Source of the DNA: Paludibacter sp.
GTDB lineage: Bacteria > Bacteroidota > Bacteroidia > Bacteroidales > Paludibacteraceae
Reading direction: 5' to 3'
Length of the DNA: 59,100 nucleotides
NCBI GenBank assembly: GCA_017882285.1
Contig: JADGPS010000009.1
Location: 1-59,100 of the forward strand
Below the pieces are notes generated by a model. That model made no database searches, was not told the DNA's origin, and saw nothing but the letters and a program-made list of their open reading frames with translations. The position numbers were made by a program, and so were the translations under genes. This document shows, piece by piece, positions 1 to 8,830 of this stretch (position 1 is its first letter; every line of letters starts with the position of its first letter).

Positions 1-389
1 AGCACGAATTAAATCCTTTTGAAGAATTAATAATCTATAAATCGTTTTTAAATTAATTTGTTAATCTGCGACTAAAATTTTATTTTATTTTTTCTTTTCA
101 ATAAAAGTAAAGGTAGGATAATGAGGCGTTAAAAATATTGGGTTAATATATTTCAGTTAACAAATTTAATTCTTTGAATATCAACTTAAATTCTGAAAAA
201 CAATAAATAAATTTTAACAAGAAGAGCGATTCTTCTATGTTTATGCGAAGTTCACTAAAAAATAATTCTTGTATAATTATGTGATATATGGAAAAAAGGT
301 TGTAAATTGCGAACCTTTTCACCCAAAAATATTTATATTAATTAACAATAATTTAAGTTGAATTGAATAAACAATTTAGAATCAATCGT
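1..389. other. AT-rich leader region before the first TonB receptor
   Basis: No convincing gene is present here. Bases 3-56 could encode a 17-residue C-terminal tail ending in TAA of a gene lying left of the window, but this is too short to support. The rest is very AT-rich and probably holds the promoter and untranslated leader of the receptor gene. I could not find a clean TAnnTTTG box. Confidence 0.4.
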
Positions 390-3125
390 ATGAGAAAACT
401 ATCGCTGATACTTTTAGTATCGATCCTGACATCTTTTTCACTTATTGCTCAAACAACAGCTAAAGGTGTAATAAAAGTTGCCGGTTCAGGAAGTCCGCTC
501 TCCGGAGTTACAATTACTTTATTACAACAAAACATTACCACTCAGACTAATGCTAACGGGGAATTTATCCTGAGTTTGTTACAGTCAGGTGATGACGAAT
601 TAAGTGTATCGCGTGAAGGCTATTTCACGCAGATAAAATTAGTGAATTTGAAATCAGTCCAGGTGAACGATTTAGGTGTTATAGAACTTAAAGCCGATGT
701 TCAGGAAGAGATAAAACAAGAAATTGTTCTTCAACTTAGTGAAAATGAATTGAATAGCGATGAGAGCCGTGCTTCACAAAATGTATCGGGCTCCTTGTCA
801 TCAAAAGGTGATGTGTATACTGCTCAAACAAGTTTTTCATTTAGTCCAATGCGTTTCAGAACTCGTGGTTACGACCAGGATTTTGAGTCTACATATATTA
901 ATGGTGTCCATTTTAATGGCTTGGAGCGCGAAAGCTTCAATTATTCATCATTGGGCGGTTTGAATGACGCTATGCGCAACCAGGAAGAAGTAAATGGATT
1001 GGAAGCTAACTCGTTTAGTTATGGTAATTTAGGAAGTGCTACTAATATTAATACCAAAGCTTCTACTTACGCTATCGGAACCAAAGCCAGTTTAGCATAC
1101 ACAAACCGGGCTTATAAACTACGAGGAGCAGTAACACATGCCACAGGTTTAATGTCGAATGGATGGGCATTTGCTGCTTCGGCGGTTGTTCGGTGGGCAG
1201 ATAAAGGTATTGTTGATGGAACATTTTATAATTCGGCAGGTTATTTCCTTTCTGCCGAAAAAGTTTTGAATAAACATCATAGCTTTTCCTTGGTTACTTT
1301 TGGAGCTCCAACTCAACGTGCTCAACAAGCTGCAGTTACGCAAGAAACATTTGATTTGGTTAAATCAATTTATTATAATCCTTATTGGGGTTATCAAGAT
1401 GGAAAAGTTAGAAATTCACGCGTGGTTAAAAGCTTTGACCCGACAGTAATATTGTCGCACGATTTCAAAATTAACGAAAAACAACGTTTACGTACCGGTG
1501 TGGCTTTCCATTATAGTTTATACAGCAATTCTGCACTTGGTTTCTACAATGCACCGGATCCTAGTCCAAATTACTATCGTTATTTGCCGAGTTTCCAAAC
1601 CGATCAAAGTATAAAAGATCAAATCACAGAAATGTGGCAAACAGATTCCAATGTATCACAAATAGATTGGGCTGCTTTATACCAAGCCAATTATCGTAAC
1701 AATGCGGTGGATGCAAACGGAAGTGCTAAATATGTGATTGAACGCCGACACAATAATTTGATGGAAACAACTTTAAATTCTACTTATGTAAATCAGCTAA
1801 GTAAAGAATTGAAGCTAACAGCAGGAATTGAAGGGAAAACATCCAAAGGAATGCATTACAAAACCATGGATGACTTACTTGGAGGAAAGCAATGGATTGA
1901 CATTGACCAATTTTCCGAACGTGATTTTCCTACAAACCCCAATATTATTCAGAACGATATTCGCAATCCAAATGCCGTTATTAAAACCGGAGATATTTTT
2001 GGTTATAATTATGATATGAATATTGTACATGGAAGTGCATTTGTACAAAACGAATGGGTGTTGCCACAGTTGGATATTTTTTATGCCGGAAAAGTAACTT
2101 ATACACAATTTTCTCGTTTTGGTTATATGGAAAACGGACGTGCAACTGCCATCAACGAAATTTCTTATGGACAAGGTAAAACCTGGTATTTTATCGATCC
2201 TTCGTTGAAAGCAGGTGCAACTTATAAAATTGATGGTCGTAATCGCATAACGGTGAATGCCATTGCCGAAACCAGAGCACCGTTAACAAGCAATTCATAT
2301 ATTTCAGAACGAATAAAAGATACCCGCATTCCAAATTTACAAAGTGAAAAGATCTTATCATACGATTTGGGTTATTCATTCACATTTCCTACTATTCGAG
2401 GAAGAATAAGCGGATTCCGCACTCATATTCTGGGAAGTTCGGAAATGCTGGGTTACTATGATGATGAATACAGGACTTTTATTAATCATATTCTGACCAA
2501 ATCAGATAAAATCCACCAAGGCATCGAAGCAGGAATTTCGGCCAAATTGAATACTAGTTTCACTTTATCTATAGCCGGAACATTCGCTGATTACCATTAC
2601 ACCAATAATGCATTAGGAATAAAGAGTCCAGAAAACGGTGCATTTGCCGATCTGCAAGATACGGTTATGACAAACGGATTAAAGGTAAGTACAGGACCTC
2701 AATTGGCAGCCAATATTACGCTTGATTATTTTGGACCCAAAATGTGGTTTGCGGATATTACGTTGAATTATTTTGATAATAATTACCTTGACTTTGCACC
2801 GAATCGTTTTACAAAATTAAATATGGCAAAATATAACGATGCTGCTTTATTGGCATTAGGTACACAAGAAAAGCTGAAAGGTGGTTTCTTATTAGATGCT
2901 TCGGTAGGTAAACTTATTTACCTGAAAAATCGTCATTCGTTGAACTTTAATTTGAGTTTAAGTAATATTTTGAATAACACCAAAATGATAACAGGTGGTT
3001 ATCAACAAGCTCGTTTGCCTCTGTTAGATGGAGCTATTGATTCTTCAGGCCTAAACAGATTCCCTTCAAAATATTATTATGCGTGGGGATTTAATTTGTT
3101 CTTTAATATTGGATATAAGTTCTAA
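390..3125 (+). CDS. TonB-dependent outer-membrane receptor with carboxypeptidase-regulatory-like N-domain
   Basis: This is an outer-membrane, TonB-energised receptor of 911 residues. The ATG at 390 is chosen because it starts an ideal signal peptide (MRKLSLILLVSILTSF, cleavage after SLIAQ). The TTG 27 bases upstream would only add a charged tail. Residues about 22-105 form a carboxypeptidase-regulatory-like domain (GVIKVAGSGSPLSGVTITLL), followed by a plug (RTRGYDQDFESTYINGV) and a long beta-barrel ending in FNIGYKF with the terminal aromatic typical of barrel proteins. It is followed by two lipoprotein genes in the same direction (gaps 69 and 32 bp), so it is likely the transport pore of a receptor/lipoprotein system. 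The ligand is unknown. Partner domains of this kind (DUF5689, choice-of-anchor J) occur with TonB receptors in Bacteroidota, so a SusC-like arrangement is inferred. Confidence 0.9.
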   Translation: MRKLSLILLVSILTSFSLIAQTTAKGVIKVAGSGSPLSGVTITLLQQNITTQTNANGEFILSLLQSGDDELSVSREGYFTQIKLVNLKSVQVNDLGVIELKADVQEEIKQEIVLQLSENELNSDESRASQNVSGSLSSKGDVYTAQTSFSFSPMRFRTRGYDQDFESTYINGVHFNGLERESFNYSSLGGLNDAMRNQEEVNGLEANSFSYGNLGSATNINTKASTYAIGTKASLAYTNRAYKLRGAVTHATGLMSNGWAFAASAVVRWADKGIVDGTFYNSAGYFLSAEKVLNKHHSFSLVTFGAPTQRAQQAAVTQETFDLVKSIYYNPYWGYQDGKVRNSRVVKSFDPTVILSHDFKINEKQRLRTGVAFHYSLYSNSALGFYNAPDPSPNYYRYLPSFQTDQSIKDQITEMWQTDSNVSQIDWAALYQANYRNNAVDANGSAKYVIERRHNNLMETTLNSTYVNQLSKELKLTAGIEGKTSKGMHYKTMDDLLGGKQWIDIDQFSERDFPTNPNIIQNDIRNPNAVIKTGDIFGYNYDMNIVHGSAFVQNEWVLPQLDIFYAGKVTYTQFSRFGYMENGRATAINEISYGQGKTWYFIDPSLKAGATYKIDGRNRITVNAIAETRAPLTSNSYISERIKDTRIPNLQSEKILSYDLGYSFTFPTIRGRISGFRTHILGSSEMLGYYDDEYRTFINHILTKSDKIHQGIEAGISAKLNTSFTLSIAGTFADYHYTNNALGIKSPENGAFADLQDTVMTNGLKVSTGPQLAANITLDYFGPKMWFADITLNYFDNNYLDFAPNRFTKLNMAKYNDAALLALGTQEKLKGGFLLDASVGKLIYLKNRHSLNFNLSLSNILNNTKMITGGYQQARLPLLDGAIDSSGLNRFPSKYYYAWGFNLFFNIGYKF

Positions 3126-3194
3126 TTAACAATTAATAATGCACAATTCATAATTAATGGATAGTTCAAATATAGTTTTTAAAAAAATAAGAAA

Positions 3195-4139
3195 ATGAAA
3201 AATATAAAGATAAAAGGTGCTTTCTTTGCACTCACAGCCCTATTGACCGGTTGTGCTCAAACAGAATTTAATCCTATATCGCCCGAAAGCTTAATGGGTG
3301 AAAAGTGGGAATCAACCTATACTATTGCCCAATTAAGGACAGAATTCATGAAGACCCCCGGATTGTTTACTGCTGATTTAATATCTTCTCAAACCGATAT
3401 AGTTATCAACGGAATTGTTACTTCATCGGATAATGAAGGCAATGTATATAAATATATTGTAGTGCAGGAAGAAGGAGCAAACGCGCAAGCCATGAAAATT
3501 TCGATTGATGCCGGTAGTCTCTCTGGTATCTATCCCTTGGGACAACGTGTTTCGGTTCGTTGTAACGGTTTATATATTGGCAAATATGCCGAAGGACCTC
3601 AAATGGGCGTTCGATATGAAAATATAACTAAAACCCCTGTACGTATAGAACCCGGACGTATGCCCAAAATGTTATCCGATACACATATTTCAGCTTATGG
3701 ATTACCGGTACCTGCTGCCGTGATTGCTGACACCATGACCATTGCTCAAATTAAAGCTGCTGGTCCATCGGCATTTAATAAACTGGTTTGCATAAAAAAT
3801 GCCTTTTTTACAGGGAAAGGAGCTAATTATAATTTACCTTCAACCATTACTGATGCAGAAAAGATTTTTGCACCGTCGACCAATGGAATTGGTTATCCTC
3901 AGTCGCGCGAAATTCAGGATGGTACAGGGTCTGTATTTGTTTCCACCAGTGAATATGCTAAATTTGCAACCAAGAAAATACCGGCATCCACTTACAAAGG
4001 CAACATTACAGCCATTATTGGTTGGTATAACGATAAAGATGCTGTAGCTTCGAATTCAAAAATTTACCATCAACTTACGCTTCGCTCTATCAATGATCTT
4101 GGCAAAGGATTTGAAGGGTATCTAAATGCAAATAATTAA
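3195..4139 (+). CDS. DUF5689-type surface lipoprotein
   Basis: A 314-residue lipoprotein. The signal peptide ends in lipobox LLTGC with the acylated Cys at about residue 20. The body matches my recollection of DUF5689: repeated OB-fold-like segments with DIVINGIVTSSDNEGNVYKY at about 68-87 and a second half with QDGTGSVFVSTS near the end. It sits between the TonB receptor and the anchor-J lipoprotein and is very probably cotranscribed, so I infer an accessory ligand-binding protein on the cell surface. No catalytic motif is visible. The family assignment rests on motif memory rather than a profile search. Confidence 0.75.
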   Translation: MKNIKIKGAFFALTALLTGCAQTEFNPISPESLMGEKWESTYTIAQLRTEFMKTPGLFTADLISSQTDIVINGIVTSSDNEGNVYKYIVVQEEGANAQAMKISIDAGSLSGIYPLGQRVSVRCNGLYIGKYAEGPQMGVRYENITKTPVRIEPGRMPKMLSDTHISAYGLPVPAAVIADTMTIAQIKAAGPSAFNKLVCIKNAFFTGKGANYNLPSTITDAEKIFAPSTNGIGYPQSREIQDGTGSVFVSTSEYAKFATKKIPASTYKGNITAIIGWYNDKDAVASNSKIYHQLTLRSINDLGKGFEGYLNANN

Positions 4140-4171
4140 ACACTATATAATTAATTTAATTTTTTACGATT

Positions 4172-5644
4172 ATGAAAAAAATAAAATTTTGGGGATTAAT
4201 GCTGTTTGCAACGTCAATGGCAATAACTTCTTGTACGAATGTGAAAGACCCAGATCCGAATCCGGTTTCTGCTCTTCCGATTTCTGAAAAATTTGATACT
4301 GGTCTTGGCAAATTCACGACTCAAAGTGTATCAGGTGATCAGGTTTGGGTTTTCGACAGTCACAAATATGTTACTATTACTGGTTATGTTGCTACTGTAA
4401 ATAATGCAAACGAAGATTGGTTGATTTCTCCTGAAATCGACTTATCAAAAATAACTGCTGCCAAGTTGTCTTTTAGCCATGTGGCTCGTTATTTTGCTGA
4501 TCCAAAAACTGAAGCTACTGTTTGGGTTTCTTCAAACTATGTTTCTGGTTTGCCTGCTACAGCCACTTGGACTCAATTGCAAACAAAAACATTTACAGAT
4601 CCCGGTAGTTGGCCAACTGTATTACCAACTTCAGGCGAAATTAGTTTGACAGCTTATGCCGGCAAAAAAATCAAAATTGCATTTAAATATGTTTCTACTG
4701 CTACCAAAGCCGGAACCTGGGAATTAAATAACTTTTTGGTTTCAGAAGGCGAAGCAACAGTTGATCCGACTGATGTAGTATCCGGGGACGGTAGCGAAGC
4801 TTCTCCATACAATGTAGCAGCAGGTATTGTCAATCAAGGAGCTTCAAAATGGGTAAAAGGTTATATAGTTGGGTATGCTTCTGCTGCAGCTTCAGGTACT
4901 GTCTATACTTTCTCCGCCGATACTTGTACACAAGCTACTAATATTCTAATCGCAGGTTCGAGTACAATAACAGATCCAACAAAATGTATTCCAGTTCAAT
5001 TGCCAACAGGAGCAGTTCGTACTGGTTTAAATTTGAAAGATGTAAAAGCTAATTTAGGGAAACAAGTGACACTTTATGGCTCTTTAGAACTTTATTTCAG
5101 CAAACCGGGTTTGAAAAACACTTCGTATTATGCCCTTGAAGGCGGTACGACTGGCGGAACAAAACCTGTTGATACGTCCAATGCAATTTTCACAGAAACC
5201 TTTGCAACCAGTCTGGGTGCATTCACAACCAATAGTGTTGTAGGAGCTGAGGTTTGGGCATGGAAGACCGGTTATGGTGCAGTTATGTCAGGTTTTGTGA
5301 CTGTATCTAGTGCAAACGAAGATTGGTTGATTTCACCAACTATTAACATGACAGGGAAAACATCAGCCAAACTTTCTTTCGACCATACTATCAATAAGGG
5401 ATTATTGGCAAATATGCTAACAAATCATACGTTGTGGTTATCGGCCAATAATGGAACAACATGGGAACAAGCAACTATTACTACATATCCTGCAGGCACT
5501 ACCTGGACTTTTGTAAATTCAGGAGATATTGTTATTCCAACAAAATTCTTGGGTATTTCAACATTCAAATTTGCATTCAAATACTTGTGCTCATCAACAG
5601 AATCAGCAAGTTGGGAAATTAAGAATGTAATGATTGTTAAATAA
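4172..5644 (+). CDS. Lipoprotein with two choice-of-anchor J domains around an OB-fold-like (DUF6359-like) module
   Basis: A 490-residue lipoprotein with signal peptide and lipobox AITSC. Residues about 35-190 and 340-490 are two jelly-roll, choice-of-anchor J-type domains. They share the pattern of W, then TGYV or SGFV, then NEDWLISP, then SWEI/TWEL near the end. Between them (about 200-325) is a segment beginning GDGSEASPYNV that resembles DUF6359. It closes the receptor operon and is followed by a bidirectional terminator. The first anchor-J domain is clearly related to the lipoprotein at 27128-28345 (shared GDQVW and NEDWLISP), which accompanies the second TonB receptor. The likely role is a cell-surface ligand-binding or substrate-capturing protein. 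The ligand is not predictable from sequence. Confidence 0.75.
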   Translation: MKKIKFWGLMLFATSMAITSCTNVKDPDPNPVSALPISEKFDTGLGKFTTQSVSGDQVWVFDSHKYVTITGYVATVNNANEDWLISPEIDLSKITAAKLSFSHVARYFADPKTEATVWVSSNYVSGLPATATWTQLQTKTFTDPGSWPTVLPTSGEISLTAYAGKKIKIAFKYVSTATKAGTWELNNFLVSEGEATVDPTDVVSGDGSEASPYNVAAGIVNQGASKWVKGYIVGYASAAASGTVYTFSADTCTQATNILIAGSSTITDPTKCIPVQLPTGAVRTGLNLKDVKANLGKQVTLYGSLELYFSKPGLKNTSYYALEGGTTGGTKPVDTSNAIFTETFATSLGAFTTNSVVGAEVWAWKTGYGAVMSGFVTVSSANEDWLISPTINMTGKTSAKLSFDHTINKGLLANMLTNHTLWLSANNGTTWEQATITTYPAGTTWTFVNSGDIVIPTKFLGISTFKFAFKYLCSSTESASWEIKNVMIVK

Positions 5645-5657
5645 GAACTATTTTTTC

Positions 5658-5698
5658 AAAAAAAAAGCTCGATACATTTTTTAGTATCGAGCTTTTTT
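5658..5698. terminator. Bidirectional intrinsic terminator
   Basis: Perfect 9-bp stem GCTCGATAC (5667-5675) with GTATCGAGC (5684-5692), flanked by A-tract on the left and T-tract on the right, so it can end transcription from both the lipoprotein operon and icd. Confidence 0.9.
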
Positions 5699-5716
5699 GC
5701 AAATAAGTTTAAGTAT

Positions 5717-6940
5717 TTATCCCAATTTACTGTCCAGATTTCGTTTCAATGCTGCCAGAAACTTTTCTGTGCTCAGATAGTTTTCTTTTGTTACATTGTC
5801 GCCGTAAATAAGTACAGCCAAATCTTTCGTCATTTCACCGGCTTCAACGGTTTCAATACAAACTTGTTCCAACTTTTCGCAAAAGTTAAGCAATTCTGCA
5901 TTTTCGTCAAGCTTAGCACGATGCATCAAACCCCGTGTCCAGGCAAAAATAGAAGCAATCGGATTGGTAGAGGTTTCTTTGCCTTGTTGGTGTTGGCGGT
6001 AGTGACGGGTAACCGTTCCATGAGCGGCTTCTGCTTCTACCGTTTTTCCATCAGGAGTTACCAATACTGAAGACATTAAGCCCAATGAACCAAAACCTTG
6101 TGCCACCGTATCGGATTGAACATCGCCATCGTAATTTTTACAAGCCCAGACAAATCCGCCGCTCCACTTCATACACGAAGCTACCATATCATCAATCAAA
6201 CGGTGTTCATAAGTAATTCCTGCTTTTTTGTACTTGGCTTCAAATTCCTTTTCGTACACTTCCTGAAAAATATCTTTGAAACGCCCGTCGTAGGCTTTCA
6301 GAATGGTATTTTTGGTAGAAAGATACAATGGCCACTTCTTCTCTAACGCAACCCGAAATGATGAACGGGCAAAACCGTAGATGGATTCGTCGGTATTATA
6401 CATGGTCATCGCCACGCCATCACCTTCGAAGTTATATACTTCCCAACTTTTCATTTCGCCGGCTTCGTTGGTGAAAGTCATACGGAGAGTTCCTTTGCCT
6501 TTAATCACCGTGTCGATGGCTTTGTATTGGTCACCAAAAGCATGACGACCGATAACTATAGGTTTTGTCCAACCCTGGACGTAACGTGGAACGTTGCTCA
6601 TTACAATAGGTTCTCTAAAAACTGTTCCACCAATAATATTTCGGATCGTACCGTTAGGTGATTTCCACATTTTTTTCAATCCAAATTCCTCCACACGAGC
6701 TTCATCAGGAGTTATGGTAGCACATTTGATACCAACGTTGTATTTATTGATGTCATTGGCTGCATCAATGGTCACCTGATCGTTTGTCAAATCTCGATTT
6801 TCAATACTTAAATCGTAATATTTAATGTCCAGATCCAAATAAGGCAGGATAAGTTGTTCTTTTATAAATGCCCATATAATGCGGGTCATTTCGTCTCCGT
6901 CGAGTTCAACAACGGGATTTTTTACTTTTATTTTATTCAT
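5717..6940 (-). CDS. icd: NADP-dependent isocitrate dehydrogenase
   Basis: Converts isocitrate to 2-oxoglutarate and CO2 with NADP+ in the cytoplasm. The 407-residue protein is of the homodimeric, eukaryote-like NADP type. It has [20 protein letters not shown] at the start, [20 protein letters not shown] (substrate loop), [12 protein letters not shown], and the metal-binding [20 protein letters not shown]. Nine extra in-frame residues upstream are possible, but the ATG at 6940 begins the conserved N-terminus. It is the last gene of acn-gltA-icd, which together carry citrate to 2-oxoglutarate. Only about 32 bp would separate gltA and icd if the S23 element (6956-7411) were absent. Any gltA-icd cotranscript must therefore run through that element. 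Confidence 0.96.
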   Translation of the reverse strand: MNKIKVKNPVVELDGDEMTRIIWAFIKEQLILPYLDLDIKYYDLSIENRDLTNDQVTIDAANDINKYNVGIKCATITPDEARVEEFGLKKMWKSPNGTIRNIIGGTVFREPIVMSNVPRYVQGWTKPIVIGRHAFGDQYKAIDTVIKGKGTLRMTFTNEAGEMKSWEVYNFEGDGVAMTMYNTDESIYGFARSSFRVALEKKWPLYLSTKNTILKAYDGRFKDIFQEVYEKEFEAKYKKAGITYEHRLIDDMVASCMKWSGGFVWACKNYDGDVQSDTVAQGFGSLGLMSSVLVTPDGKTVEAEAAHGTVTRHYRQHQQGKETSTNPIASIFAWTRGLMHRAKLDENAELLNFCEKLEQVCIETVEAGEMTKDLAVLIYGDNVTKENYLSTEKFLAALKRNLDSKLG

Positions 6941-6955
6941 ATAAAATTGTCTCGG

Positions 6956-7411
6956 GTCTAAAGTCAAAGGTCAAAAGTCTAAGACTTTGTTGCTGAATTA
7001 TTATTAGATTTGTTTAAATATTCAATTAATTTCTGAATTGATGATGAAATTATTATTGTTTTATTTCTAAGAATTATGCCAGTATCTACTGAACAATATT
7101 GTAAATCTTCACAAAGAAATAACATACTTCTTACTTCACCACAACTTGCTTTTGCAATTTTCAAATAACGAATAAATAATGAATCCGAACCAGATTCCGA
7201 ACCTTCGGCAATATTATTCATAATTGAAACAGCAGCTCTTTGTATTTGGTCTTTGAATCCGTAATCTTTACAAATTGCAGTCATTTTATAAATGTCATTC
7301 ACTAATAAACGAGCATCTTGCCATACTCTTAATTCTTCAAAGTTTCTCATATTCTTTAAAAGTAAATTCAAAGGTCTAAAGACTATGGACTTTTGACCTT
7401 TGACTTTAGAC
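6956..7411 (-). mobile_element. S23/IVP element A: four-helix-bundle gene enclosed by a 24-bp perfect inverted repeat
   Basis: Bases 6956-6979 (GTCTAAAGTCAAAGG and on) are the exact reverse complement of 7388-7411. The 456-bp interval contains one gene, for an S23-type four-helix-bundle protein, and its stop codon lies at the edge of the left repeat. A further partial copy at 7370-7383 can pair with 7402-7415, so the repeat family is locally iterated. The element fills nearly all of the gltA-icd intergenic space. The layout matches that of intervening sequences in some bacterial 23S rRNA genes (long stem, S23 ORF in the loop), but here it lies in a protein-coding operon. Calling it mobile is inference. 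Confidence 0.6.
6979..7350 (-). CDS. Four-helix-bundle protein (S23 / 23S rRNA intervening-sequence protein family)
   Basis: A 123-residue protein. The ATG at 7350 is preferred over one seven codons upstream because MRNFEELRVWQDARLL is the conserved family start. Family hallmarks are FEELRVWQ, then QIQRAAVSIMNNIAEGSESGS, then a third helix LIRYLKIAKASCGEVRSML-like and a final helix. Known relatives include ORFs inside 23S rRNA intervening sequences and the bAvd accessory protein of diversity-generating retroelements, which forms a positively charged pentameric barrel. No reverse transcriptase or variable repeat is nearby, so a DGR role is unlikely. The molecular function is unknown; nucleic-acid binding is inferred from relatives. 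A paralogue lies at 31987-32376. Confidence 0.85.
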   Translation of the reverse strand: MRNFEELRVWQDARLLVNDIYKMTAICKDYGFKDQIQRAAVSIMNNIAEGSESGSDSLFIRYLKIAKASCGEVRSMLFLCEDLQYCSVDTGIILRNKTIIISSSIQKLIEYLNKSNNNSATKS

Positions 7412-7428
7412 CTTTGACAATCATTTTT

Positions 7429-8781
7429 TTATCTTTCCACCATTGGAATAAACGATTGTTTTTCGCGAACGTTTTTATATGCAGGGCGAATAATTCGTTT
7501 GCTGCTGAAATTAAGTTCTTCAATGCGATGAGCTGTCCATCCAACGATACGTGCCATTGCAAATAATGGTGTAAATACTTCTTTCGGAAGCCCGATAGCT
7601 TCATATACAAAACCGGAATAGAAATCTACGTTGATACAGGTTTGTTTAACATCGTCACCTTTGAACTGCATAAATACTTTCACAGCACGATCTTCAATCA
7701 ATTCCATAAAATTAAATTCTTTTTCCAACCCTTTTTCTTTGGCAAGATCGCGGGCCATTTCTTTCAATAATCCTGCGCGTGGGTCACTTATGGTATAAAC
7801 AGCATGTCCAATACCATAAATCAAACCTGTTTTATCAAAAGCTTCTTTATTCAGAATTTTCAAAAGATAAGCGTCTACTTCTTTTGTGTCTTTCCAGTTT
7901 TTTATATTGCTTTTCATATCATCAAGCATAGCATTTACCATCACATTGGCACCTCCGTGAAGCGGACCTTTTAGTGACCCGATACCTGCAGCAATAGCTG
8001 AATAAGTATCTGTTTCTGTCGAACTTGTTACGCGTACTGAAAAAGTAGAGTTATTACCTCCACCGTGATCTGCATGAAGAATAAGTGCCAAATCAAGTAT
8101 CTTAACATCTAAATCGGTATAATTATTATGTCCTTTCATCATGTACAGGAAATTTTCAGCTACCGATTTTTTATCATCCGGATGGCGAACATGCAACGAT
8201 AGTCCTTGTTGAGCATGACGAAGAACATTGTATGCATAAGCAATAATAGTAGGGAACTTAGCTATCAGATTTATAGACTGACGGATAAGATTATCCTTCG
8301 AGATATTATCCGGATCGTCATCATAAGTGTAAAGTTCGAGCACGCTTCGTGCAAGAATATTCATAATGTTTTTGCCCCGTAATGCCAAAATACTCATTGT
8401 AGCACGATGGTCTAACGGCATGGTTTCAGTCAGCAACTTATGAAAAGTTCCCAATTCTTCGGTATCCGGAAGAGACCCCGAAAGTAACAAATAAGCAGTT
8501 TCTTCATAGCCTAAGCGATTGTCTTTTTGAATGCCGTGAACCAAATCTTCCACGTCAATACCCCGATAAAAAAGTTTACCCGGGATAGCTTTTAATTTTC
8601 CATCCTCCTGACGATCGTAACCAACGACATCACCCACGCGCGTAAGTCCGGCCAATACACCCGAATGATCTTCATTGCGAAGTCCGCGTTTTACGCCGAA
8701 CTTAGTAAAAAGTTCTTTATCAATTTTGCTGGTTCTTTTTATAGACTCCGAAAGCTTATAAATCAAAAATTTTTTTTCCAT
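7429..8781 (-). CDS. gltA: Citrate synthase
   Basis: Condenses acetyl-CoA and oxaloacetate to citrate. The 450-residue protein has the citrate synthase fold with GKLFYRGIDVEDLV near 70, HADHGGGNNSTFSVRV (catalytic His region), GPLHGGANVMV (second catalytic His) and GIGHAVYTISDPRAGLLKE followed by Asp in the last third. The N-terminal extension of about 40 residues is usual in Bacteroidota citrate synthases. It is the middle gene of acn-gltA-icd, 49 bp behind the aconitase stop. The C-terminus is intact right up to the neighbouring S23 element, so the insertion did not damage it. Confidence 0.95.
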   Translation of the reverse strand: MEKKFLIYKLSESIKRTSKIDKELFTKFGVKRGLRNEDHSGVLAGLTRVGDVVGYDRQEDGKLKAIPGKLFYRGIDVEDLVHGIQKDNRLGYEETAYLLLSGSLPDTEELGTFHKLLTETMPLDHRATMSILALRGKNIMNILARSVLELYTYDDDPDNISKDNLIRQSINLIAKFPTIIAYAYNVLRHAQQGLSLHVRHPDDKKSVAENFLYMMKGHNNYTDLDVKILDLALILHADHGGGNNSTFSVRVTSSTETDTYSAIAAGIGSLKGPLHGGANVMVNAMLDDMKSNIKNWKDTKEVDAYLLKILNKEAFDKTGLIYGIGHAVYTISDPRAGLLKEMARDLAKEKGLEKEFNFMELIEDRAVKVFMQFKGDDVKQTCINVDFYSGFVYEAIGLPKEVFTPLFAMARIVGWTAHRIEELNFSSKRIIRPAYKNVREKQSFIPMVER

Positions 8782-8830
8782 AAGAATTTTTTAAATTTTG
8801 TGTGTATTTACTAATATATTGTTAATTTAT

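Noticed and set aside
3-56. Possible C-terminal fragment of an upstream gene
   Set aside because: Seventeen codons at the window edge are too few to distinguish from chance.
6979-7350. Diversity-generating retroelement accessory protein (bAvd)
   Set aside because: No reverse transcriptase, template repeat or variable target gene is in the window.
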